Shown piece after piece: positions 34,359 to 43,427 of a stretch of DNA of 64,000 nucleotides. This stretch comes from Erwinia tracheiphila (GTDB lineage Bacteria > Pseudomonadota > Gammaproteobacteria > Enterobacterales > Enterobacteriaceae): the NCBI RefSeq assembly GCF_021365465.1, contig NZ_CP089932.1, forward strand, positions 3,844,001 through 3,908,000, in the 5' to 3' direction. The notes below the pieces were generated by a model that was given only the letters and a program-made list of their open reading frames with translations, made no database searches and was not told the origin of the DNA. Numbering within the stretch: the stretch's first letter is position 1; every line of letters begins with the position of its first letter. The translations under genes and the position numbers were made by a program.

Positions 34359-34804
34359 TCAGGCCTCCGGGCGGACGGCAGGCACGAAGCCGTCCTTGAT
34401 CTGCTGCCAGGCGGCCAGCGACGCATCGTCAAAGCTGGCTGCCCGGCTGAAAGCCAGCGCCAGCAAATGCGTCCCGGTCATCACCACCAACAGCTTTTGT
34501 ACCACCAGCACGCCCTGATTTTCAAAGCGCATCGCCACTTCCCGCGCGGGCAGGCCGCCAAAGCGACTCTCCTCTGGCGGTTCTGCGACAAACTTTTTCA
34601 TATCGCGTTTTACTTTGGCCAGCTGCTGTTGCAGATACGCTTCTTCCTCTCCGGCGCTGACGTCCCAGGCGCGTGTCACCACCAGCGTGGCGCGGGCAGC
34701 GGGCAGCGGGCAGCGGGCAGGCGCAACAGAGTGACACTCTGGTCCTGAACCGCTTCCGGCAGGGACAGCGTGCCTTCGGATAAAACGTAATTCACCGTGT
34801 TCAT
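34359..34804 (-). pseudogene. Eag-type T6SS chaperone (DUF1795/DcrB-like), out of frame at a 7-bp repeat
   Basis: ATG 34804 overlaps the vgrG stop (ATGA) and opens MNTVNYVLSEGTLSLPEAVQDQSVTLLRLP. Four copies of a heptamer follow and the frame ends soon after. The body (VVTRAWDVSAGEEEAYLQQQLAKVKRDMKKFVAEPPEES ... AASFDDASLAAWQQIKDGF) lies in another frame to 34359 and is typical of DUF1795 chaperones, which shield the transmembrane segments of Rhs/PAAR effectors and load them on VgrG. Two heptamers, or five, restore one continuous ~148-residue protein; four do not. GTG at 34682 could start a fragment without the N-terminal strand. Confidence 0.82.
34692..34719. repeat. Four tandem copies of GCGGGCA in the chaperone gene
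   Basis: Perfect heptanucleotide repeats lying inside coding sequence. The unit is not divisible by three, so changing copy number by one moves the reading frame. This has the form of a slipped-strand phase-variation tract. Confidence 0.92.
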
Positions 34805-36728
34805 GTGCTGCTTCCTCCGTCCTTAAAGGCCGCGCTAACCGCGCTGGTAATGTCGCCCGGCGTGGGTTTTGCCGCCACTGGCGTCGCAGGGGTGTTGATA
34901 TTCAGATCCAGGGTGCCGCCCGTGTTAATTTGCCCCTGGGCGGTAGCGTTAATTTCAAAATTTTTGCACTGCAGGGAAACGGTGCCGTTTTGCAGAAGGG
35001 TCAGCACGCTGTCGCCAGCAATCAGGCTTATCCCCTGGGCGGAAGCCTGCACGATGCCCCCCTGGGTTTGCATCAGATAATCACCCCCGACCAGTTCGCT
35101 GCGCGACCATTGCGTTTTCTGGTCGTAACTGCCGCTGACCGTGCTGCTGTAAGATTTCTGTACGGCGATGGTGCGGTTGCCACCCACCGCGTGGATCTCG
35201 TCGTTTTTGACGTGGGTATCCATGTTCTTCTGCGCCTGGATCCACAGCTGTTCTTCCCCCGCCTTGTCCTCAAAACGCAGCGCGTTGGCGGTCTCCGCTG
35301 AACCGTCCTTGGTCCGGCTCAGAAAGCCCATCTGCGTCGCTGCGGCCGGCAGCGCCCACGGCGGCATGCTGGCCTCGTTGTACACGCGCCCCGTCACTAT
35401 CGGACGGTCCGGGTCACCGTTGATAAAGTCTATCACCACCTCGTCACCCACCCGCGGGATCTGTACGCCACCATACCCCTGACCCGCCCACGCACTCGAC
35501 ACACGCACCCAGCACGAACTCGTGTCGTCTCCCTTCGCCAGACGGTCCCAGTGAAATTTCACCTTGATCCGACCGTATTTGTCCGTCCAGATTGACTCAC
35601 CCTTCGGCCCCACCACCTTCGCCGTCTGCGGCCCGTGTGTCCGCGGCCACGCCGTCAGCGGCTCCGCACGGTACGTCACTTCCGACGGTATCACCGTAAA
35701 GCGGATGCTGTGCGTCGTGCCGCCATCGCTTCCCGTCGCGTAGCTGTTCTCTTCAAACTCGTAGTACGCCTCCGTCGTCAGGTACTCACCGTTGTCGCTG
35801 AAGAACGGCGCGTTTGACAGCATAAACGTGTAGCCCGGTGCCAGCCCCACCGCCGTGCCCACCCCGCTGATTTGCTGGTGCTCAACCTGCCACACCTCCT
35901 GGCGGATTTTCGCGTAAAACTCACCGTGGTCGTGCTCCACAAAGTGTCCCGGCCAGTCGTACACGTCTATCTGACCCGGCGACGGCGACACCGGGTTCTG
36001 CCTCGCCTGCAGCATCCACGCGTTCGGCTTGCGGAAGTCGTAGTCGTCCGTGCTGTAAATCCCCGGCGTCACCTGGTCGTGCAGCTCCCACAGGCTGATA
36101 CCCTCCTCGCTGGTGCTACCGCCCGACGGCGTTACGTGGTACGGAATGTTTTCATAACCCGCGTACGGCTGGTGCTGCTGCGTGCTGTCCGCCAGCACCA
36201 GCGTGTGTTTATCCTGTTCGTGACCGAAGAAGTAGTAAATTCCCTCCAGCTCCATTAGCCTGCTGATAAACGCAAAGCTGCTCTCCTGGTACTGCACACA
36301 GTATTCCCACACACGGTAGCTGCCCGTCAGCCTGTCCTCTACGTTCACCCCGTACTCGCCCAGCAGCGTTTTTACTATCTGCACCACCGTCTGGCTCTGG
36401 AAAATGCGTAGGTTGCGGTCGCGCTTCAGCGGCCACAGGTCGGGCTCCATCACCACGCTGTACACCGCGTAGCGCGTGCCGTTAAGCTCCTGGCTGTGCA
36501 CTCCCACCCGGGTGATTTTGCCGTTCAGCCAGCGCACCCCGCCCGACAGCAGACCCTGCATCGGGATCGACAGGCTGATCGACTGCCCCAACAGCGATTT
36601 GCGGTCAATGCGCGCGTCCGTTCCCAGAAGCTGTACGGTCAACTCAAGGCAGGCAGCGCCTCGCGGCCGCTCAGTTTCCAGAACAGCAGGCCCTCCATGG
36701 GCAGGTGTGCGGTGATACGATCGAACAT
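34801..36728 (-). pseudogene. vgrG: VgrG spike protein with N-terminal 1-nt frameshift
   Basis: ATG 36728 opens MFDRITAHLPMEGLLFWKLSGREALPA, the standard VgrG start, but after 29 codons meets TGA. One missing T near 36647 (GCCTTGAG for GCCTTTGAG) accounts for it: restored, the text runs FELTVQLLGTDARIDRKSLLGQ and continues to 34801. The remaining 613 residues are a normal VgrG: gp27-like barrels, gp5-like OB region (WVRVSSAWAGQGYGGVQIPRVGDEVVIDF, GDPDRPIVTGRVYN) and a repeat needle. No extra effector domain is fused at the C-terminus. Translation from the TTG at 36642 would lack ~30 residues. Confidence 0.88.
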
Positions 36729-37113
36729 ATTATTTTCCCAGACTGGCTTGAACGGCAGGATTTTGCCTGCCGGATGTGAACAGCGATTATTTTAAAACAG
36801 TAAAAACGCAGGCCTGCAAGGTGAATGGACGGCAGGCCAGCAAAGAAACATAAAGACCGATGTAAACGCAGGTTAAAACTTTGCCGACAGCACAGTCGTC
36901 AGGACTCAGGTGAGTCAGTATTCCCCTGTGTGGAAGGTGCCGTTTGTCTGGCAATTCCGCCGCGGTGGTAAGCGTTAAAGGCAAAGACGCATATAGCCCG
37001 CCACCCTCAGCATAAGCCCCCTCCCGCTTTCACTGGCTCACACGCAGCCAGCAGCCGCTTAGTCCTCTGCACAGGACCTGGACATAAAGGCGTGTTCGCC
37101 AGTCGTATTGGCA
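36729..37113. other. 385-bp intergenic region between ppkA and vgrG
   Basis: I see no gene on either strand that has both a ribosome-binding site and plausible composition. It probably contains the vgrG-eag-rhs promoter; no clear sigma-70 pair could be chosen by eye. Confidence 0.5.
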
Positions 37114-38499
37114 TTACCCCTGCGGGTTAAGCAGCCAGACACCTTGGCGATTAACGGTAAGACTCTGGTCACGGATATGGCCGCCGTTACTGATGCTGAA
37201 GCGGTAATTCCCCGCCGGCAGCTGCAGCATGGCAAAACCATTAGGCGCCGGGACCAGCGCCTGTGCGCTGCCATTCATCTCTACCCGATCGCCAGGCAGC
37301 AGGCGGATATACACCTGCGCAATGGGTGCAGGCGGCGCTGGCGAGGCGTCCGCCTGCGGTGCGGCAGTCTCCGCCGGTGCCGTCGCGGCGCTTTGTTTCG
37401 TGCTGTCTCTGCCACCCCCGCCGATCAACGCCCCGACGCCGATGCCGACCAGAATTCCGGAAGCAATCAGCCCAGGTACCAGAAAACGTTTAAGCGGTTT
37501 CGCCTGCGCTTTGGCGGTAGTATCGGCTGGTTCCGACCCCACCGGGACCAGTATGGTTCCCGGTTCGCTGACGTTCACTTCGTGGATCGCTTTAACATCG
37601 GTGACTGACAGCTCCATCAGCGCCGCCAGCCGCTCAACGGTCTGCGGACGGTTTTCTGGTTGCAGCTGCAGCGCCTGGTCAATGGCATGCAGCAGCGGTA
37701 ACGAGTAGCCCTGCGGACGCAGCTTAACCAGCGGCTGATAGTTATCCTCAATACTGCGCACCACGCTCACCGGCGGAGGTGACCCGACAATCAGCGTGTG
37801 TAGCACCGCGCCCAACGCATAAATATCGGTCCAGGTACCCTGCTCGCTCTCGTTGTCATCGCTGTACTGCTCAATCGGGGCAAAGCCCGGTTTGAGCATG
37901 GTTTCGGTTTCATCAGACAGGTTGCTAATTGCCTTACGGGCAGAGCCAAAGTCCAGCAGCACTGGCATACCGTTTTCCTGAATCTGAATGTTATCCAGCG
38001 ATATATCCCGGTGCAGATAACCTTCCTGGTGGATAGTGTTGATGGCACCGAACAGCGACGGCAGCAGGCAGCGAATCCAGGCTTCACTGACCATCTCCGG
38101 GCGACGGATGTGCAGCTGTGACAGCGTGGTTCCCGTATAGAACGCCGTACCCATATAGGCCGTGTCGTTCTGCACCCAAAAGCGCAATACGTGCAGCAGG
38201 TTAGGATGGTTAAAGCGGGCCAGCAACCGCGCTTCCTGAATAAAGCTGTTCAGCCCCGCATGGAAAGTTTTGCTAAAGCGTTCACTGCGCAGTACCAGGG
38301 TCAGGTCTTCGCTACGCACCGCCAGCGAGGCAGGCATAAATTCTTTAATGGCAATAGTGCGCTCAAGCTGGTAATCCCAGGCACGATAAACAATGCCGAA
38401 GCCGCCGCCGCCAATCACTTCCTTGATTTCAAATTCATTAAAGCGGTAACCCACTGGCAAGGCGTTGGGGATGGTCCGCGGGGTATCGTGTTCTGACAT
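37114..38499 (-). CDS. ppkA: T6SS serine/threonine protein kinase PpkA
   Basis: Start placed at 38499 (MSEHDTPRT), giving 461 residues; the 38532 start overlaps clpV. Kinase domain: glycine loop IGGGGFGIVYRA, Lys in TIAIKEF, catalytic loop LHRDISLDNI, LLDFGSAR, and activation-segment GFAPIEQY. After a linker there is one transmembrane helix (FLVPGLIASGILVGIGVGALI) and a periplasmic PEGA-like tail. PpkA phosphorylates the FHA protein to promote T6SS assembly. Its antagonist phosphatase is broken in this locus (see 47793). Confidence 0.93.
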   Translation of the reverse strand: MSEHDTPRTIPNALPVGYRFNEFEIKEVIGGGGFGIVYRAWDYQLERTIAIKEFMPASLAVRSEDLTLVLRSERFSKTFHAGLNSFIQEARLLARFNHPNLLHVLRFWVQNDTAYMGTAFYTGTTLSQLHIRRPEMVSEAWIRCLLPSLFGAINTIHQEGYLHRDISLDNIQIQENGMPVLLDFGSARKAISNLSDETETMLKPGFAPIEQYSDDNESEQGTWTDIYALGAVLHTLIVGSPPPVSVVRSIEDNYQPLVKLRPQGYSLPLLHAIDQALQLQPENRPQTVERLAALMELSVTDVKAIHEVNVSEPGTILVPVGSEPADTTAKAQAKPLKRFLVPGLIASGILVGIGVGALIGGGGRDSTKQSAATAPAETAAPQADASPAPPAPIAQVYIRLLPGDRVEMNGSAQALVPAPNGFAMLQLPAGNYRFSISNGGHIRDQSLTVNRQGVWLLNPQG

Positions 38500-38528
38500 A
38501 ATGGACAACTCTCTGATAGTTAAGGGCT

Positions 38529-41144
38529 TCACGCCTCAAACTGGCACTGGAATTCACCCTGATGCAGGGTGACGCGCAGGCGGCGATACTGTTCATCGCG
38601 CGCGCTGGCACTGAGCAACATCTGGCTCATCTGCGGCAGCAGGGTATTGGTCAGGATGGCATCAACCATACGGCCACCGGATTCAACCTCGGTGCAGCGC
38701 TGAACGATTTGGGCAATCACACTGTCGTCCACCTCGGAAACAATACCGTGGTTTTGTGCCAGGCGAACCTGAATACGTTTCAGCTGCAGGCGCACGATGC
38801 TGGCCAGCATCTCGTCGCTCAACGGATAATAAGGCACCACCAGCAAACGACCCAGCAGGGCCGGTGGGAAGACCTCCAGCAGCGGCGCACGCAGTGCGCC
38901 TGCCAGCGCATCCGGCTCCGGGATCAGTTCCGGGTCAGCACACATGGCGCTGATAAGCTGCGTACCGACGTTGGAAGTAAGAATAATCAGCGTGTTACGG
39001 AAATCGATATGCCGCCCTTCGCCGTCTTCCATCCAGCCTTTATCAAACACCTGGAAAAAGATTTCGTGTACGTCCGGGTGCGCCTTTTCGATTTCATCGA
39101 GCAGCACCACGCTGTAAGGACGGCGGCGCACCGCTTCGGTCAGTACGCCCCCTTCACCATAGCCGACATAGCCGGGAGGCGCGCCCTTCAGCGTGGAAAC
39201 GGTGTGCGCTTCCTGGAATTCGCTCATATTAATGGTGATGATATTCTGTTCACCGCCGTAAAGGGTTTCCGCCAGCGCCAGCGCGGTTTCAGTTTTACCC
39301 ACGCCGGAAGGGCCGCACAGCATAAACACACCGACCGGCTTATTCGGGTCGTCAAGGCGTGCGCGGGAAGTGCGCACGCGTTTGGCAATCAGATCCAGCC
39401 CGTGGCGCTGACCCATTACCCTCTCGTTCAGGGTGTCGGCCAGCTTCAGCACCGCGTCGATCTCGTTTTTCACCATGCGGCCCAACGGGATACCGGTCCA
39501 GTCCGACACTACCGCCGCCACCACATTGGCGTCCACTGCGGTGAACAGCAGCGGCGCTTCTCCCTGCAAGGTTTTCAGCGTCTGCTGGCGGTCAGCAAGG
39601 GTCTGATGAATCGCGGAAACATCGGCAACGTCGTCGTCATGCAGCTGCCCGCGCAAGGCGATGATCTCATCCACCAGACCGCGCTCGGCCTGCCAGCGGG
39701 CGCTCAGTTCCTCATGCAGCGTGGCCAGTTCCGCCAACTGCTGGTCGATTTTCGCCACGCGGGCAGGATCGCCAGTCGCCACTTTTGCTTCGCGCCCGGC
39801 AATCTCTTTTTCGATTTCCAGCGCGTGAATGCGGTGCTGGCAGTCTTCCAACTGCGGCGGCTGTGCACTCTGGCTGACCGCCACGCGGGCGCAGGCGGTA
39901 TCAAGCAACGCCACGGCCTTGTCCGGTAGCTGACGCGCGGGAATATAGCGATATGACAGCTTAACCGCAGCGGCCACTGCCTCATCCAGCAGCAGTACGC
40001 GATGATGTGTTTCCAGAGGCCTGACGGTACTGCGCAGCATCAGCAGCGCTTTTTCTTCATTCGGCTCCGCCACCTGTACGGTCTGGAAGCGACGGGTCAA
40101 CGCCGGATCTTTCTCAATGTATTTTTTGTATTCCGCCCAGGTGGTGGCGCCAATGGTGCGTAGCTGGCCACGCGCCAGCGCAGGTTTCAGCAGGTTGGCG
40201 GCGTCGCCAGTACCCTGCTGGCCCCCCACCCCCACCAGCGTGTGGATTTCATCAATAAACAGAATAATCGGCGTCGGGCTGGACTGTACTTCATTGATCA
40301 GCGCCTGAAGACGCGCCTCAAATTCCCCTTTCATGCCTGCGCCCGCCTGTAGCATGCCGATATCCAGCAGCCACAGCTGGACCTCCTGAAGCGGCGCAGG
40401 CACGTCGCCTGCGGCCAGCCGCAGCGCCAGCCCTTCCACCACCGCGGTTTTGCCTACGCCCGCCTCGCCGGTGAGCAGCGGATTGTTCTGGCGACGACGC
40501 ATCAGAATATCCACCATCTGGCGGATTTCTTCATCGCGCCCGGCCACCGGGTCAATTTTTCCTTCACGCGCACGGGCGGTCAGGTCCTGCGCATACTGCG
40601 CCAGCGTGCCTTTCTGCTGGGGTACGGACGCGCCGGAGTCCGCGGGGGCAGAGGTGACCTGTTGCGCCTCTTTGCTGTTAGCCAACACGCTGTCAAACTG
40701 TTCAAGCAGCGTATCGGTATTGATACGGCTGAACTGGGCGGAGATCCCTTTCAGCAGGTTCGCCAGGTTAAAGGTTTTCAACATGCCTGCCAGTAAATGC
40801 CCGCCCCGAATTTGCTGGACGCCGAACTTCAGCGAGCCATAAACCCAGGCACGTTCCACCGCGCTGTCGATATGTTCTGACAAATCGGATACCGCACTGG
40901 CCCCGCGCGGCAGGCGATCCAGCGCGGCGGTAATGTCCCGCGTCAGTGCCGTTTCATCCAGTGAAAAATGGCGGATAAGCTGCTGTAAGTCGCCGTCCTG
41001 ATGCTGCATCAGCTGATGTAGCCAGTGCACCAGCTCAACATAAGGGTTACCACGCAGCTTACAAAAGGCGGTGGCACTTTCCAGCGAGGTAAATAACAGC
41101 GTATCCAGTTTGCCGAACAACACGGCACGGCTGATCTCTGACAT
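38529..41144 (-). CDS. tssH: ClpV, AAA+ ATPase that disassembles the T6SS sheath
   Basis: Start at 41144 ([24 protein letters not shown]), the normal ClpV N-terminus that binds contracted TssC; the longer 41228 reading has no support. Two AAA modules: Walker [14 protein letters not shown] and [13 protein letters not shown], Walker [13 protein letters not shown], plus the coiled-coil middle domain ([20 protein letters not shown]). About 871 residues, full length, no lesion seen. It lies 29 nt upstream of ppkA. Confidence 0.96.
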   Translation of the reverse strand: MSEISRAVLFGKLDTLLFTSLESATAFCKLRGNPYVELVHWLHQLMQHQDGDLQQLIRHFSLDETALTRDITAALDRLPRGASAVSDLSEHIDSAVERAWVYGSLKFGVQQIRGGHLLAGMLKTFNLANLLKGISAQFSRINTDTLLEQFDSVLANSKEAQQVTSAPADSGASVPQQKGTLAQYAQDLTARAREGKIDPVAGRDEEIRQMVDILMRRRQNNPLLTGEAGVGKTAVVEGLALRLAAGDVPAPLQEVQLWLLDIGMLQAGAGMKGEFEARLQALINEVQSSPTPIILFIDEIHTLVGVGGQQGTGDAANLLKPALARGQLRTIGATTWAEYKKYIEKDPALTRRFQTVQVAEPNEEKALLMLRSTVRPLETHHRVLLLDEAVAAAVKLSYRYIPARQLPDKAVALLDTACARVAVSQSAQPPQLEDCQHRIHALEIEKEIAGREAKVATGDPARVAKIDQQLAELATLHEELSARWQAERGLVDEIIALRGQLHDDDVADVSAIHQTLADRQQTLKTLQGEAPLLFTAVDANVVAAVVSDWTGIPLGRMVKNEIDAVLKLADTLNERVMGQRHGLDLIAKRVRTSRARLDDPNKPVGVFMLCGPSGVGKTETALALAETLYGGEQNIITINMSEFQEAHTVSTLKGAPPGYVGYGEGGVLTEAVRRRPYSVVLLDEIEKAHPDVHEIFFQVFDKGWMEDGEGRHIDFRNTLIILTSNVGTQLISAMCADPELIPEPDALAGALRAPLLEVFPPALLGRLLVVPYYPLSDEMLASIVRLQLKRIQVRLAQNHGIVSEVDDSVIAQIVQRCTEVESGGRMVDAILTNTLLPQMSQMLLSASARDEQYRRLRVTLHQGEFQCQFEA

Positions 41145-41237
41145 GGTTTTTCTCAGTGGTAGTGATGCTGTTGATAAAAGAGGAATGACCCCAGCGGGCA
41201 GATACAAATGCCCACTGGGTTTGGTCAAATAAAAATA

Positions 41238-41567
41238 TTATTTTTCCTGCACGTTTTCAAAGTTTCTGACAGGTAGAAAGAACAAATATGATGCGGTAAA
41301 AAATAATGCGCTGACTCGCAGAAAAATACTATCGTCAGATATAACCCCCAATAAATCAGAGACCCAATCTATTCCATATCTGAACACAATGTACTGAAAA
41401 ATAATGAAAGGACAGATTGAAAAAAATAAAACAATCTTACTTACTTTTTTCACCACTATTTTTTTATATTTGAGAATATAAAAAGTAATAAATAAAATGA
41501 GAGAAAAACAATAATAAGCAATCAGAATCACGGATTGACTTTGAGAGAGAGTAAGGTCCTCGTACAC
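41238..41567 (-). CDS. Small membrane protein, possible immunity partner
   Basis: A 109-residue protein with three predicted transmembrane helices (VILIAYYCFSLILFITFYIL, IVLFFSICPFIIFQYIVF, VSALFFTASYLFFLPV). It begins at the very base where the DUF4225 gene ends, so the two are translationally coupled. AT-rich composition contrasts with the flanking GC-rich tss genes. Position and topology suggest an inner-membrane immunity protein; no family is recognised. Confidence 0.6.
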   Translation of the reverse strand: MYEDLTLSQSQSVILIAYYCFSLILFITFYILKYKKIVVKKVSKIVLFFSICPFIIFQYIVFRYGIDWVSDLLGVISDDSIFLRVSALFFTASYLFFLPVRNFENVQEK

Positions 41568-42328
41568 TATTCGTTCTCCCTACTTAATTGATGAATACTG
41601 TAAAGCGTTATGCCATCAGCCATTCCCTCCAGTCCCAGTGACACTCTCCCCATATCTCGCCACCCACGGATATTATCCGTGTTAATGTGCCTGAATAAGC
41701 GAAAGGTATCCGGTTTGAGAACCAGTCTGCTCATGCCATATATTGAAAGGGATAAATCCACCGTAGCATAAGCTAAATCAGCATCTTTATCGCTGTAGCC
41801 GAGATGTCTGGCAACGCTTCGGTAACCTTCACGCAGATAGCCTGCCTTTTCCTTTCTGAAAAGAAGATAGTAGCCATTCTCATAAAAGTTATTTGCACCT
41901 TGAGCAATCAAAGGCGTCCCGAAAGTCGCACAGGCCATCCCTACTGAAGCAGCGCAAACGCCGAACCCGGCAAAAACTTGTGTGCCACCGCCAATAAATC
42001 CCACTTGTTTCACCAACAAATTTACCGCTCTGCCAATGCGCTCCTTTTTTATCGCCGCATATTGTACCATTCTGCCAGTCATTAGCTGAAACTGCTGCTG
42101 GCGCAGGTGCGCGGCCTCTTCGTTAAGGGTTTCAACCGCGCCGTTAAGAGACATACAGTTGATGCTGACTTCGCGGGTCACACCGTTAACCAGGGTGCTT
42201 ATCTCCTGTAAGAAAGCCATACGCGCCCCGGCTGAAGGCAGGTATTGGAAAGCGGTGGCATGGCCAATTTCATAAAGTTGCTTTGCGGCTTTGTTCAAAT
42301 TCTCGTTGCTGCGCACACTGTTAAACAT
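41567..42328 (-). CDS. DUF4225 protein, candidate T6SS effector
   Basis: A 253-residue protein with an N-terminal helical region (residues 1-100) and a hydrophobic Gly/Ala segment (VGFIGGGTQVFAGFGVCAASVGMACATF), followed by the DUF4225 signature (NNFYENGYYLLFRKEKAGYLREGYRSVARHLGYSDKDADLAYATVDLSLSIYGM). DUF4225 proteins are frequent near T6SS and Rhs loci and are suspected membrane-acting toxins; activity is not established to my knowledge. It lies between tssG and clpV with a membrane protein behind it, as an inserted effector/immunity pair would. Confidence 0.68.
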   Translation of the reverse strand: MFNSVRSNENLNKAAKQLYEIGHATAFQYLPSAGARMAFLQEISTLVNGVTREVSINCMSLNGAVETLNEEAAHLRQQQFQLMTGRMVQYAAIKKERIGRAVNLLVKQVGFIGGGTQVFAGFGVCAASVGMACATFGTPLIAQGANNFYENGYYLLFRKEKAGYLREGYRSVARHLGYSDKDADLAYATVDLSLSIYGMSRLVLKPDTFRLFRHINTDNIRGWRDMGRVSLGLEGMADGITLYSIHQLSRENE

Positions 42329-42374
42329 GACATCTCCTTGTTATGTTTATAAAAAAAGTAACGAACTATATCAC

Positions 42375-43427
42375 TTAACGCGCCGCAGGTTCTGTGCTGA
42401 AGATCAAATCGCTCCTGGGACGCGCCGTAGCCGGAGCGCCGAGCCAGCTGCTGTAGCCCAGCCGGGCAGGGCCACCGAGGGTGACGCCGCAGACCTCGTG
42501 CGCCGCCAGGGTCAGGCATATGTCCCAGACAAACTCAATGCCGAGATACTGACGAACCCAGTCGCACAGCTCGACCGCCCAGCGCTGGTCGGGCAGAAAA
42601 CGACTGTAATTTTCCAGCGACAGCGGTCCCAGCCTGATGCGAAATTTATGCTGCACGTCGCGCACCGCCACCCCCAGAAACGCAGACTCGCCGAGCCGCG
42701 GCATGCGTCGCCCGGCACCCAGCCTGGCCCGTTCGCGCGCGTCAATGGGCTGCCAGTGCGGCACATTTTCTTCCAGTGCTACCGGCACCCGGAAGTAATG
42801 ACTGAGGATCTTCCGCAAACCTTCCGCATCGCGGCCGTTACGGGTCAGGTGGCCCGCCACCGCGTAGCGCGCGTGGGTGCCGAGGCTGCCCTTTTCCAGC
42901 TGGCCGGGCTGGCCCATGCCGATCAGGCTGGCCAGATAACGTTCAAAATGATGATTATCTTCCCGATCCAGCGAGACAGTCGGCTGGGCATCGGCCCAGG
43001 CGCGATAGAACAGCAGCGTCAGGCGGTGATGAAACAGGTCGGCAAAGGCGGTCAGGCTGTGGTCCTGATGATGGTAAACCCGCTCGCGGGCGTATTCGGT
43101 CAGGTGTGTCGGCAGCGGGCCATTGGGACCAAACAGGCCAAAACTGCGGATGGTTATCTCATGCAGCGGGCTGTTTTCTCGCGCGGCGGCGTGCGCCAGC
43201 GTCGAGGGCGCAAAAACCAGCGAGGGTTCCTGCCCGATACGCAACGGTTCATGGCGCGGCAGCGGCGCACGCCCCAGCGGATAGCATTCACCCCCCTGCG
43301 CATCCAGACGCCGCAGCAGCTGGAACAGATCGTAACGCCAGGGCGTGTCGGTCACGCCCCCCCAGAACCCGTCCGGCAGGCGCGTGACGGCGCGAATGGT
43401 CAGGCTTTGTGCTGTTTCTTCACTCAT
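42375..43427 (-). CDS. tssG: T6SS baseplate protein TssG
   Basis: A 350-residue protein with the TssG pattern (PWRYDLFQLLRRLDAQGG, ITIRSFGLFGPNGPLPTHLTEYARER, FADLFHHRLTLLFYRAWADAQP, LGTHARYAVAGHLTRNGRDAEGLRKIL, FLPDQRWAVELCDWVRQYLG). It overlaps the tssF stop by 4 nt (ATGA). TssG forms the baseplate wedge with TssF, TssE and TssK. No lesion is seen. Confidence 0.95.
   Translation of the reverse strand: MSEETAQSLTIRAVTRLPDGFWGGVTDTPWRYDLFQLLRRLDAQGGECYPLGRAPLPRHEPLRIGQEPSLVFAPSTLAHAAARENSPLHEITIRSFGLFGPNGPLPTHLTEYARERVYHHQDHSLTAFADLFHHRLTLLFYRAWADAQPTVSLDREDNHHFERYLASLIGMGQPGQLEKGSLGTHARYAVAGHLTRNGRDAEGLRKILSHYFRVPVALEENVPHWQPIDARERARLGAGRRMPRLGESAFLGVAVRDVQHKFRIRLGPLSLENYSRFLPDQRWAVELCDWVRQYLGIEFVWDICLTLAAHEVCGVTLGGPARLGYSSWLGAPATARPRSDLIFSTEPAAR

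Noticed and set aside
36787..36984. 65-aa minus-strand frame between ppkA and vgrG
   Set aside because: No ribosome-binding site, no family, and poor composition.
38562..39929. 455-residue plus-strand frame opposite clpV
   Set aside because: His/Gln-rich antisense shadow of an intact AAA+ gene.
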